From positions 1 through 39,357 of the IMG/VR virus record IMGVR_UViG_3300046167_000350: a DNA stretch of 39,357 bases; one strand, given 5' to 3'. The notes beneath the pieces were generated by a model that worked only from the letters and a program-made list of their open reading frames with translations, was not told where the DNA came from and did not search any database. Position numbers and translations under genes: made by a program. Positions within the stretch are counted from its first letter, which is position 1; every line of letters begins with the position of its first letter. This stretch comes from a virus. Below, piece after piece: positions 32,481 to 39,188 of this stretch.

Positions 32481-32759
32481 TTATGACGCCTCCTTAGGCG
32501 CGAACAACTTAGAGAAACCTTCGACCAGAAGATTGTAGGAGAAGATCTCATATCGCCACTCACGGTACCAACAATGGTATTCGTCTGACTCGAACATTTC
32601 TCGCTCTGCTTGCTCGTAACGCTGTTCAAACGCCTTGAGACAATTCAGAGTATCATCAATACCCATGAAACCCTTGAGGATTTGAAGTGCTTTGTTGAAG
32701 TCAATTTCGCCTTCTAGTTCTTCTCGGTCAAACGCATCTTGGTAAATAATTCGGGCCAT
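32481..32759 (-). CDS. Unknown early protein (92 aa)
   Basis: Start at ATG 32759 (MARIIYQDAFDREELEGEID). The leader aligns with that of the neighbouring promoter cassette, putting this ATG at the matching place; an ATG five codons earlier has no ribosome site. The protein has helical stretches (FNKALQILKGFMGIDDTLN; FEQRYEQAEREMFE) and an aromatic block (YHCWYREWRYEIFSYNLL). No family recognised. Its own consensus promoter is 29-57 bases upstream. Confidence 0.6.
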   Translation of the reverse strand: MARIIYQDAFDREELEGEIDFNKALQILKGFMGIDDTLNCLKAFEQRYEQAEREMFESDEYHCWYREWRYEIFSYNLLVEGFSKLFAPKEAS

Positions 32760-32787
32760 GTCTCTATCTCTCATTGTTTAAAAACAT

Positions 32788-32816
32788 ATTATAACAGTGG
32801 TTGGGGCAAATGTCAA
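32788..32816 (-). promoter_or_regulatory. Consensus sigma-70 promoter for the 92-aa gene
   Basis: Minus strand TTGACA (32816-32811), 17 bases, TATAAT (32793-32788): perfect hexamers. It shares flanking sequence with the promoter at 32420. Confidence 0.85.
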
Positions 32817-32831
32817 TCACTTTGGTGAATA
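32811..32831 (-). repeat. 21-bp direct repeat, copy 2 (contains promoter -35)
   Basis: Exact copy of 32443-32463, overlapping the -35 of the promoter at 32788-32816. The copies are 368 bases apart, so this is a duplicated regulatory cassette. Confidence 0.8.
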
Positions 32832-32845
32832 CTCGACATTCATGC

Positions 32846-32897
32846 CGTGAATAATACACTTGGTGTATGATGTCGTACACTAGGTGTATTATTCACG
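32846..32897. repeat. 52-bp near-perfect palindrome
   Basis: Two 26-base arms centred between 32871 and 32872 form an inverted repeat. The outer 14 bases (CGTGAATAATACAC) match perfectly. The four inner mismatches are all transitions that allow G-U pairs in RNA on at least one strand. It lies just beyond the 188-aa gene stop and upstream of the promoter at 32811. Confidence 0.85.
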
Positions 32898-32898
32898 T

Positions 32899-32946
32899 AG
32901 TTTATTATGCGTACCAACTGTTAGTTTATTATGCGTACCAACTGTT
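32899..32946. repeat. 24-bp tandem duplication at the end of the 188-aa gene
   Basis: Two identical adjacent units (32899-32922 and 32923-32946), each containing TTATTATGCGTACC. On the minus strand one copy spells the gene end (NSWYA then TAA TAA), and the second repeats it after the stop. It looks like a recent slippage duplication. Confidence 0.9.
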
Positions 32947-33495
32947 GTAGAATTCTCGCTTACCGTCCCACTGGAAAGCACTGCTGTAACTGTTGATCTT
33001 GATACCGTACTCGGTGATTCGCTTGGTGATCGTCTCTTCACCAATGAAAGCATTGTGAACAGGAACCACGTTCTGCGCCATACCGTGTGAAACTTCAGTA
33101 CCCTCGACAGGACGACAAGCGATAGGGCGAAGAACAACGGTACCAGAACCTTTCTTCTCTACGACCTGAAACGCATCAACGTTGGTCTGCTCGTAACCCC
33201 AAGAAGAAACAAAGATATCGTCAACGATTACACTGTTACGTGCCATCGCGACTCGCTCTTTCTTCTCTGCGGCACGTTCTGCCTTGCGAATCTCTTTCTC
33301 AGCGAGGTTACGCAAGTAATCACAGCAGAACTCGAACATACGCTCGGCAGACCGAAAACTGTAGTTGAACTCAATCTTGTAACCCATACGGGCACGTTTG
33401 GTGTATCGCTTACACATCGCATAGGGTCGACCCTCATCGATGATCAACTCTAAACCACGCTCTGCGAAACCTTCTCTCAAACTTGCAAACTCCAT
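32929..33495 (-). CDS. Conserved phage protein (SSWGYEQTN motif), unknown function
   Basis: A 188-residue protein from the ATG giving MEFASLREGFAERGLELII; an AAGGA site lies 7 bases before this ATG and too close to the earlier one. A Lys/Glu/Arg helix (EKEIRKAERAAEKKERVAM) divides a folded N-terminal half from a C-terminal domain with VDDIFVSSWGYEQTNVDAFQ and VVEKKGSGTVVLRPIA. That domain recurs in phage and plasmid genomes. The protein ends SFAxxx-like FYNSWYA at a duplicated 24-bp unit. The promoter at 33526 precedes it. Function unknown. Confidence 0.65.
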   Translation of the reverse strand: MEFASLREGFAERGLELIIDEGRPYAMCKRYTKRARMGYKIEFNYSFRSAERMFEFCCDYLRNLAEKEIRKAERAAEKKERVAMARNSVIVDDIFVSSWGYEQTNVDAFQVVEKKGSGTVVLRPIACRPVEGTEVSHGMAQNVVPVHNAFIGEETITKRITEYGIKINSYSSAFQWDGKREFYNSWYA

Positions 33496-33525
33496 AACCA
33501 TTCCTTATCATCAAATTACAGAGTA

Positions 33526-33554
33526 ATTATACCATGGAACAGCATGTTTGTAAA
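33526..33554 (-). promoter_or_regulatory. Sigma-70 promoter for the 188-aa gene
   Basis: Minus strand TTTACA (33554-33549), 17 bases, TATAAT (33531-33526). It leads into the 188-aa gene with a leader of about 30 bases. Confidence 0.8.
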
Positions 33555-33612
33555 GCATTATTTGAAGTTTTTTTAGACTATTTTGTTATAACGACCATTC
33601 GTTTTATGAATA

Positions 33613-34251
33613 TTAGTACGGAAACTGGTAGTTATTTTTGAAGTCTGTGAGGTAGTCTGCGGGGAAACCGAGTGATTCCATGACGCGAAAACTGTGGGGA
33701 TTCTGCAACTGGTTGTGACAGTACTTCGTGTGATGCCGCATCTGTTCCTGCATAACCGAAGGTGTCTTCTCAGTGAAGTTAAGGGCGGTGAACCATCGAT
33801 CTAGATTCTTTGCACCCAGTTTAGCAAGTTTCTTTGCCTCGCTCTTGTCGGTGACATTACCTGCCGCAACCATTTCGTTCGAGAAGATCAGTAATGCCCA
33901 TAGTGGCAATTCGCGTTCCTTCTCAGGCATGAATCGAGCATCAACGGGCATCGATGCACAGGTAGGTGAGAGATCATGGAAGCAACCCGTGAGTTTTTTA
34001 GGACCACAGACCACATCAAACCCATAGATCGGCATGGGGTAATCACATCGAGAATATGCATTGACGTGCATCATCCAGATCTTCTTTGTTTCTCTCAGAT
34101 CGACAATGCTAATGTGACCCATGTCAAGTAGATCACTCTTGAAGAAAAAGTTATGGTGACCTTCGTGCCATTCCTTTGTCTCGTACTGCCATGCTTCGTT
34201 ATCGAACTTGTCGAATATTTTATCGCTCAATTCTATAAATGGATCCCACAT
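33613..34251 (-). CDS. pcyX: Ferredoxin-dependent bilin reductase, PcyX/PebS-like
   Basis: A 212-residue protein of the FDBR family (PcyA, PebA, PebS, PcyX). The core has HISIVDLRETKKIWMMHVNA, YSRCDYPMPIYGFDVVCGP (conserved Asp79) and KLTGCFHDLSP, then a helical C-terminal half ending GFPADYLTDFKNNYQF (D199, D203 near the position of a second catalytic Asp). These enzymes reduce biliverdin IX-alpha with electrons from ferredoxin. Phage PebS and PcyX make phycoerythrobilin by a four-electron reduction. It lies 4 bases after the heme oxygenase gene, giving a heme-to-bilin pathway. PcyX versus PebS cannot be settled by eye; PcyX is my preference. Confidence 0.85.
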   Translation of the reverse strand: MWDPFIELSDKIFDKFDNEAWQYETKEWHEGHHNFFFKSDLLDMGHISIVDLRETKKIWMMHVNAYSRCDYPMPIYGFDVVCGPKKLTGCFHDLSPTCASMPVDARFMPEKERELPLWALLIFSNEMVAAGNVTDKSEAKKLAKLGAKNLDRWFTALNFTEKTPSVMQEQMRHHTKYCHNQLQNPHSFRVMESLGFPADYLTDFKNNYQFPY

Positions 34252-34255
34252 AGTT

Positions 34256-34759
34256 TTACCCCAGTTGAATGAATATCAGTCTGTGCCAATCGAACCCGTT
34301 CTTGACTTCATTGACTTCGATATCGAGTTCTCGTATCGATTTGATCAAATCAGATCGATTGTTAAATTCGTACATCTTACCTTCGGTAGGCACATTCTTC
34401 TTGATCAGTTGTCCACCGAACATCATACCCATGTAGTTAAGGTAGATGTGGGCATTGATCTTGCGTTCGTCTTTCAGTGCAACGATGTGATTGACGTACT
34501 CATAGACTGCGCTAGGTGCTTCCTCGTCAATGTATCGTTTGTCCATGTGTTCGATGTCAGATACGATCAGTGGTGCTCGCTTTAGATCTTTGCGAGGGAG
34601 ACGCCATTCCATCTCCATTGCAAGGAAGATTAGATGTTGCACTTTAAGATACCGAGAGTAATCTCGATCAGTCAATTCACCTCGTGCCATCTTAATGGCA
34701 AAATCGGTCTGTTCGACCGCAGTGTGATGTGCTTGGGTCTGTTCTCTTATCGATTCCAT
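34256..34759 (-). CDS. ho1: Heme oxygenase
   Basis: A short (167-residue) heme oxygenase: MESIREQTQAHHTAVEQTDF places the axial His at position 12, aligned with the VHTxAE motif of HO-1. NYMGMMFGGQLIKKN (109-122) matches the distal-helix YLGDLSGGQ segment. The product is biliverdin, with CO and iron released. Typical HOs are about 200-250 residues, so this is compact, as in some phage HOs. It is transcribed immediately before pcyX and overlaps the wall-hydrolase frame by 13 bases, indicating one operon. Confidence 0.88.
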   Translation of the reverse strand: MESIREQTQAHHTAVEQTDFAIKMARGELTDRDYSRYLKVQHLIFLAMEMEWRLPRKDLKRAPLIVSDIEHMDKRYIDEEAPSAVYEYVNHIVALKDERKINAHIYLNYMGMMFGGQLIKKNVPTEGKMYEFNNRSDLIKSIRELDIEVNEVKNGFDWHRLIFIQLG

Positions 34760-35181
34760 CTGTAGAACTTATGACCTCCGATCATTCCAATCTCTTGCAT
34801 ACCTCTGTCGTTGACCCAGTTCGGTTCAATGTACGATGCGTGGTAGTGCGTGGAACCTTCTGTTATACCACGATATATATCATCTTCTAAAAAGTCGTAT
34901 GCGATTGTTCGTGCTTCTAACCATGCTTCTGTATCGTGAGGCGTGTCACTCAGTCCGTCACAGTACCAAGAGAACTGACACTGATTACGTACGGGCATTA
35001 GATTGCCTTTCCAGTTCTTCCTGATCACTGCTTGATGTACAACCTCACATACAGTAGAAGGGAAGCGACGATGGTTGACACGATTCATTACAACGTCTGC
35101 GACTGCGAACTTACCTGCAAACGTATCGCCTCGTGCTTCATGATATAGATTAAGAGCAAGGCAATCAACTGCTACCCAGTC
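34747..35181 (-). pseudogene. SleB-type cell-wall hydrolase domain, no start codon in frame
   Basis: The open frame after TAG at 35182-35184 encodes 144 residues containing the Hydrolase_2/SleB signature: CLALNLYHEARGDTFAGKFA with the catalytic Glu of HEARG, VADVVMNRVNHRRFPSTVC, and NQCQFSWYCDG. No ATG, GTG or TTG precedes HEARG in this frame. The first ATG (35088) would lose the catalytic Glu. The upstream frame in +1 offset (35165-35332) supplies a start and a membrane anchor. So the gene is split by a single-base frameshift (mutation, sequencing or assembly error, or programmed). The intact fused protein would be an anchored peptidoglycan hydrolase, probably for lysis or wall access. Confidence 0.75.
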
Positions 35182-35332
35182 CTACCTCGGGTTCAGTTTT
35201 CACAATCAATGGGACAGCAGGTAGTACAACTTCAGGTTCGATCACATTCGCATCACTTTCGAACGTTGTGAATGCAAGAAGACCTATTAGACAAACAACG
35301 AATGCAGTGACTGAGTAAATTAGATTTCTCAT
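35165..35332 (-). CDS. N-terminal anchor fragment of the wall hydrolase (55 aa)
   Basis: A frame from ATG at 35332, overlapping the upstream nuclease stop by 4 bases. It starts MRNLIYSVTAFVVCLIGLLA, a membrane segment or signal anchor, then a Pro/Val/Glu linker (EPEVVLPAVPLIVKTEPEV) and TGA at 35165. Seventeen bases before its stop, the +1 frame opens into the SleB domain. On its own it would be an anchor without an enzyme, which supports a frameshift. Confidence 0.65.
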   Translation of the reverse strand: MRNLIYSVTAFVVCLIGLLAFTTFESDANVIEPEVVLPAVPLIVKTEPEVGLGSS

Positions 35333-35994
35333 CGGTTTTGTCTCTCTTCGAAGAGGGAGATAGTATTTATCAATTTTTGCGTATGATCGTCACGCTTCTC
35401 AATAAAGATTTGCTCACCTTCGTCACCAGCAATTAGGGTGACAAGTTGTGTGATGGGCATGCCGGTTCTCTCTTCCCACATGATTGCATATGCCGCTTCT
35501 TGTGCAAAATAGTTTTCGACGAATGCTCGCTTCTTCCACTTTCGACTGGTCTTGAAGTCGATGATGGAGATCTTGCCGTCAAACTCAGCAACACAATCGA
35601 CGCGACCAGCAAGACGTAGATGATCCGAGTAAAGAGGTAACTCTTGTCCATAGACTACTCCAATACGTTCGTCTAACGTTTTCTTGACTGAGAGGAACGT
35701 TTCTAGTACGTCTGGCGTGACACCTTCACGATAGTTCTCTTCGTTGTTGATGTACTTCTCAATGATCGTGTGTACAGAGGTGCCACGCCGAGATGCTTGT
35801 GTCGAGATCTTGTTTGCTACTTCAGGACCAACACGTCTGCGCCATGCTTGAATGGACTTCTCGCTGAGAATCGAGAGTACAGTCGTGACAGACGGATACA
35901 ATTCACCAGTTGCGGTGATGTACTTTCGCTTGCCATCTTCGTTCTTAGTCTTGAGATCGCTGTATCCGAGATCAATCGGTTCGTGCTTGAACAT
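35329..35994 (-). CDS. PD-(D/E)XK exonuclease (MGME1/RecB-like)
   Basis: A 221-residue protein. The nuclease core is in the middle and late part: LAGRVDCVAEFDGKISIIDF followed by KTSRKWKK gives the D...DxK-type motif, and ENYFAQEAAYAIMWEE gives the helical QxxxY-type motif. Earlier YPSVTTVLSIL and RRGTSVHTIIEKYI resemble the family's N-terminal region. It is like mitochondrial MGME1 and other Cas4/RecB nucleases common in marine T4-like phages. It processes DNA ends, probably in recombination or replication. Confidence 0.8.
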   Translation of the reverse strand: MFKHEPIDLGYSDLKTKNEDGKRKYITATGELYPSVTTVLSILSEKSIQAWRRRVGPEVANKISTQASRRGTSVHTIIEKYINNEENYREGVTPDVLETFLSVKKTLDERIGVVYGQELPLYSDHLRLAGRVDCVAEFDGKISIIDFKTSRKWKKRAFVENYFAQEAAYAIMWEERTGMPITQLVTLIAGDEGEQIFIEKRDDHTQKLINTISLFEERQNR

Positions 35995-36853
35995 TTTTCT
36001 TCACCAGTTTCATACCATAATTATTGTAACCGCTTGGCATTTCAAAGTCATCGTTGAACTGTAGTCTCTGTGGAAATACAGAGTAGTCTACATGATGATG
36101 CCATCGACCGTATCGCTTCGTGACACGGACATGCTCGGGATGCAGTTGCTTCAGTACCATAGTCTTGTCGTACGTAGTGTCCGAATAGTCCATGCTGTCT
36201 GCATTGTACACTTCTTCAGTGTTGCCACCCTTGACGGTCTGTGTCGCACTCTTACCTTGGAGATAAGCATTGAATAAGAGTGTGCAGTCGCCATTCTTAA
36301 GCACTCGCAAACTCAAATCAATGTCTTCATTATACTTGGATCTCCAACGAATGTCAAGTGAATTATCGATTAATATGGTACTCATGATATGAGTATTGGT
36401 GATGAAGGCAGGATACTTCTGATCAGATGCACAAAAGAATCTGTACCTAGGTCCTGCAAGTCGTATGTTCTTATATCGATCAACGAAGTCTTCCATGATA
36501 CGGAAGTATGTCGCAGTCTTGACACGATATCGAGCATTGAGGTGCAAGCGGTAGAAGTCAGATATGTTATCATCTAGCAACCAGTGTCGCTTCGCACCTT
36601 TCTCGATAGAGTCTTCCCAACACGCATTGCGAGCAGGACCAGAACCCATGCCATGATTAGAAAATGGCAGTTCGAGCAAAGTCGCACTGAGATCCATTTC
36701 TTGTATTGCTTTAGTATACGGTACTACGTCTTGTGGTTCGACCGCAATCGTATGTTCTACACCCATCTCGGTAAGAGATTTAGATGTGTACATACTGTCA
36801 CTGCGGTTTTTTGATATGACGTATACAGGATACTTATTCGTCAATCCATGCAT
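35972..36853 (-). CDS. TET-associated-type glycosyltransferase (GT-A fold)
   Basis: A 293-residue protein from ATG at 36853; a TTG start eight codons earlier is possible, but an anti-ribosome-site-like CCTCCC precedes it. It begins MHGLTNKYPVYVISKNRSDS and has GMGSGPARNACWEDSIEKGA, WLLDDNISDFYRL (DDN in the DxD position), and WRSKYNEDIDLSLRVLKNGD. These resemble the phage TAGT family, which glycosylates hydroxymethylated DNA bases in TET/JBP-type hypermodification operons. I infer this role from motifs. No TET enzyme is in the window. It overlaps the next gene by 23 bases and the ParB-type gene by 20. Confidence 0.75.
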   Translation of the reverse strand: MHGLTNKYPVYVISKNRSDSMYTSKSLTEMGVEHTIAVEPQDVVPYTKAIQEMDLSATLLELPFSNHGMGSGPARNACWEDSIEKGAKRHWLLDDNISDFYRLHLNARYRVKTATYFRIMEDFVDRYKNIRLAGPRYRFFCASDQKYPAFITNTHIMSTILIDNSLDIRWRSKYNEDIDLSLRVLKNGDCTLLFNAYLQGKSATQTVKGGNTEEVYNADSMDYSDTTYDKTMVLKQLHPEHVRVTKRYGRWHHHVDYSVFPQRLQFNDDFEMPSGYNNYGMKLVKKNVQARTD

Positions 36854-37157
36854 ATAATGAGTTCGCTTCTCTATCAAAGGGAGGATACCAAATAGTCTTG
36901 GTCTTGTCAGTCATGGTGCACTTAACTAGTTCGCGAAATGCTTCGAAGTCTTCTTTCGTCTTAAAGCAGACGTTAAGTTTCTTGTAAGGTTTTGCTTCTT
37001 CTTGCTCGAAGTGTGGCATACCTTTCCAATGATCTTGCCAACGTGTGCTGTTTTCCACATCGTCATCACCCATCAATGCTTCGAGTGGGTTAGTCTCATC
37101 TTGAGGTTCGGGTACTAGTACTTCTAGACAATCATCAAAATCTGGTTTCTTAGGCAT
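36834..37157 (-). CDS. ParB-C-terminal-type domain protein associated with DNA modification
   Basis: A 107-residue protein: an acidic, disordered N-terminus (MPKKPDFDDCLEVLVPEPQ), then WKGMPHFEQEEAKPYKKLNV and FKTKEDFEAFRELVKC, ending TMTDKTKTIWYPPF and YAWIDE. This WxxMPxF...Q, kTKxIWYP block recalls the C-terminal domain found with ParB-like proteins in phage DNA-modification operons. It lacks the ParB N-terminus. The TAGT gene starts within its 3' end (20-base overlap), which strengthens a shared function. Exact role unknown. Confidence 0.6.
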   Translation of the reverse strand: MPKKPDFDDCLEVLVPEPQDETNPLEALMGDDDVENSTRWQDHWKGMPHFEQEEAKPYKKLNVCFKTKEDFEAFRELVKCTMTDKTKTIWYPPFDREANSLYAWIDE

Positions 37158-37884
37158 TCTTTAATTGCTTTCGCTGTTTAGGTGTAAGTGGACCAGGTCG
37201 CAGTGGTACTTCCATACCACGACCATCGCTGATATCGCTCTTATCAGCACGTTGTTGTGCCGAAGTTAGATTATCATTATACACTTTTATCTCTACGTTG
37301 TCAAGTTTTGGTATCTTCAATCCATCGTGATTGTGGTGCAGGACGAACTTGGTATCGGAAAACTCACGCATGATATCACGCCAGATAGGGCGCCAGTTAT
37401 TGAGGAGTCGATAGTTGTTAGCACCCGATCGATCACTAGACAACAATAGATCTGTGATGCTTCTCATGTTGAAGTCAAATAGAGTATCGAATCCATACAT
37501 GTGAACTTCGTTTGCTTTCATCTTGGCACACGCATAGTGCACTGCCATATGACCACAGTTGAAGTTGGTTGCATTACCAGCATACTCGGGTACGTGTGTA
37601 TAGAACCCCTTGACGTTCTGGGCGTACTTCAGATAGAAGTCGCTTCGCTCATACATCCACATGCGCGGGCGTGTACCAAGAATCCACGGGTACATGTCAA
37701 GTTTTAGGTGTCCCTCAGTTAATGCCATCATCATCTTAAAGTCAACCATACACGTTCCATAAACATCTTTTGCAGGAACGTCAAATGGTGGCATGTTACA
37801 CAGCAGTAGTTTACCCTTACGTTCTTCACGTTGGTAGTAGACTGCTTTATCACCATTTCCTAATACATGAACTACATTACTCAT
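37150..37884 (-). CDS. Rossmann-like protein of the glycosyltransferase cluster, unknown function
   Basis: A 244-residue protein with a Gly-rich N-terminal motif (HVLGNGDKAVYYQREERKG) and CMVDFKMMMALTEGH, and a middle segment HMYGFDTLFDFNMRSITDLL that resembles DUF115/MAF-like or sialyltransferase-like Rossmann proteins. The C-terminus is Lys/Gln-rich (LTPKQRKQLKNA). No safe family call. It overlaps the ParB-type gene by 8 bases and the GT8-like gene by 8, so it is part of the cluster. It may handle a sugar nucleotide. Confidence 0.55.
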   Translation of the reverse strand: MSNVVHVLGNGDKAVYYQREERKGKLLLCNMPPFDVPAKDVYGTCMVDFKMMMALTEGHLKLDMYPWILGTRPRMWMYERSDFYLKYAQNVKGFYTHVPEYAGNATNFNCGHMAVHYACAKMKANEVHMYGFDTLFDFNMRSITDLLLSSDRSGANNYRLLNNWRPIWRDIMREFSDTKFVLHHNHDGLKIPKLDNVEIKVYNDNLTSAQQRADKSDISDGRGMEVPLRPGPLTPKQRKQLKNA

Positions 37885-38530
37885 TATACATTATCTTCCT
37901 AATCTGATCCTTACCCTTCTTACCGGTCCAGTGCATGATCAACTTATCTTTCGAATCTTGGTTGTCATGAGTCACCTGAAGTCTTAACCAGTTGTATATA
38001 TTAGGTACGTCACTGATGTACCTCATCCGCGTTAGAGCATCACCACGTATCATGCTGTGCAATACTTCTTGATCTCCCTGCACAGGATTCTCTCGACATG
38101 CTTCCATCCAGTCAAGTAGAATCGGAGGCGTCGATCGTACGCCGACCAGTCCACTGTTATGCCACTTCTCTTTCATACGAAGCGTCCATGGTTTGTCTTC
38201 GACCATTGCTAACTTGCCCTGCTCGATGTAGTTAAACGCACCACTGATATCGCCAAGGATATGCATGTCAGTATCTAACCAGACTTTCTCTCGTGCAGGT
38301 GCTTTAAGTAGGGCAACAGGTTTGTAGAACCAACCGCCTGTTCTCTGCTTAGGCACTTCATAGGTGTCATCGAAATCACTGATACGCAACCATTCTTTGA
38401 ACTCGGGTGTGACACCAAAGTCACAGAAAAGTATAGGCATCTTGTTATGCTTCTTAAAATTCTTAAGAAACCACGGTACCATCCACTCGGTGTTACTATC
38501 ACACCCTGTAATAAATGCTTGATCAATCAT
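37877..38530 (-). CDS. Glycosyltransferase, GT8-like
   Basis: A 217-residue protein from ATG at 38530, which overlaps the upstream stop by 8 bases like its neighbours. It contains DQAFITGCDSNTEWMVPWFL, WFYKPVALLKAP, KVWLDTDMHILGDISGAF (a DxD metal motif DTD), WHNSGLVGVRS, GDQEVLHSM and MHWTGKKGKDQI. This is the order of GT8 motifs. It transfers a sugar from a nucleotide sugar; the acceptor is unknown. Confidence 0.75.
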   Translation of the reverse strand: MIDQAFITGCDSNTEWMVPWFLKNFKKHNKMPILFCDFGVTPEFKEWLRISDFDDTYEVPKQRTGGWFYKPVALLKAPAREKVWLDTDMHILGDISGAFNYIEQGKLAMVEDKPWTLRMKEKWHNSGLVGVRSTPPILLDWMEACRENPVQGDQEVLHSMIRGDALTRMRYISDVPNIYNWLRLQVTHDNQDSKDKLIMHWTGKKGKDQIRKIMYNE

Positions 38531-39188
38531 GTTTGAATAGTCGATATTGCGTCTTGTCTTTGCGCCAAGAATGCTTTGCGACACAACCACCTTCGTTCTG
38601 TATCGTGCTGAATGTATCCTGTGCTACACACGTCCATGGATAGTACTCTTGTAACCAATCGAAGTTGTTGTAACTCAGGAAGAGATCTGTAGGTGCGGCG
38701 TCTGTGCTCGCTCGATCAATCATTGTCTTAGCGGCAATGGGTTTGAGACGATACGCATGTGCGCCCGGGAAGTAGTCTTTACTTGTTAGCGGTATGATAC
38801 CAAGTGTTGTGGGTGTTCGATATGTTCCGTAACTAGGTGCGCCTAGATTGATGCAACCTGTGTAAGGCATAAACTCGGGTATGGGTGCTACGACCTTTGC
38901 ATCATGCTCGAAGATGATGATCTCTCGGTTCAGACGAATACACTCTTTCCACAACGAACGATGTGAGAGGAATGCACTCATACAGTTTGTCTGTCTTGAC
39001 GTGACTTCACGAAAGAATGTCTCGGGTATACCTTCACGTTGAAAAATGGACTTGGGGTCATCTTTGGGAGTGAATGCTGGCCACTTCTCGATGGTCAGAC
39101 CATTCTTTTTACCTGATGCGATACACTTGTCCGCCGCTTCAACGGACTCAGGTAAGTCCATAATCGTAATAACAAATGCTTTAATCAT
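38523..39188 (-). CDS. Glycosyltransferase, GT25-like
   Basis: A 221-residue protein: MIKAFVITIMDLPESVEAAD, CMSAFLSHRSLWKECIRLNR, EIIIFEHDAKV, INLGAPSYGTYR and YFPGAHAYRLKPIAAKTMID. The LSHxxLW...IIxEHDA and GAHAYxLxPxAAK pattern is that of GT25/LPS-type transferases (the canonical EDD is EHD here). It starts where a second GT25-like gene stops, with a 4-base overlap. Acceptor unknown; DNA, virion or cell-envelope glycans are possible. Confidence 0.75.
   Translation of the reverse strand: MIKAFVITIMDLPESVEAADKCIASGKKNGLTIEKWPAFTPKDDPKSIFQREGIPETFFREVTSRQTNCMSAFLSHRSLWKECIRLNREIIIFEHDAKVVAPIPEFMPYTGCINLGAPSYGTYRTPTTLGIIPLTSKDYFPGAHAYRLKPIAAKTMIDRASTDAAPTDLFLSYNNFDWLQEYYPWTCVAQDTFSTIQNEGGCVAKHSWRKDKTQYRLFKHD

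Noticed and set aside
33560-33612. Terminator after pcyX
   Set aside because: Only a 4-bp core pairing (ACGA/TCGT) with weak extension and no T-run on the minus strand.
33613-34759. Bilin genes as proof of a cyanobacterial host
   Set aside because: PcyX-type reductases also occur on marine phage contigs of uncertain host, and no photosystem genes are seen here. Host left open.
34747-35088. Hydrolase starting at the internal ATG as a complete gene
   Set aside because: This start would lose the conserved HEARG catalytic segment that is encoded just upstream in the same frame.
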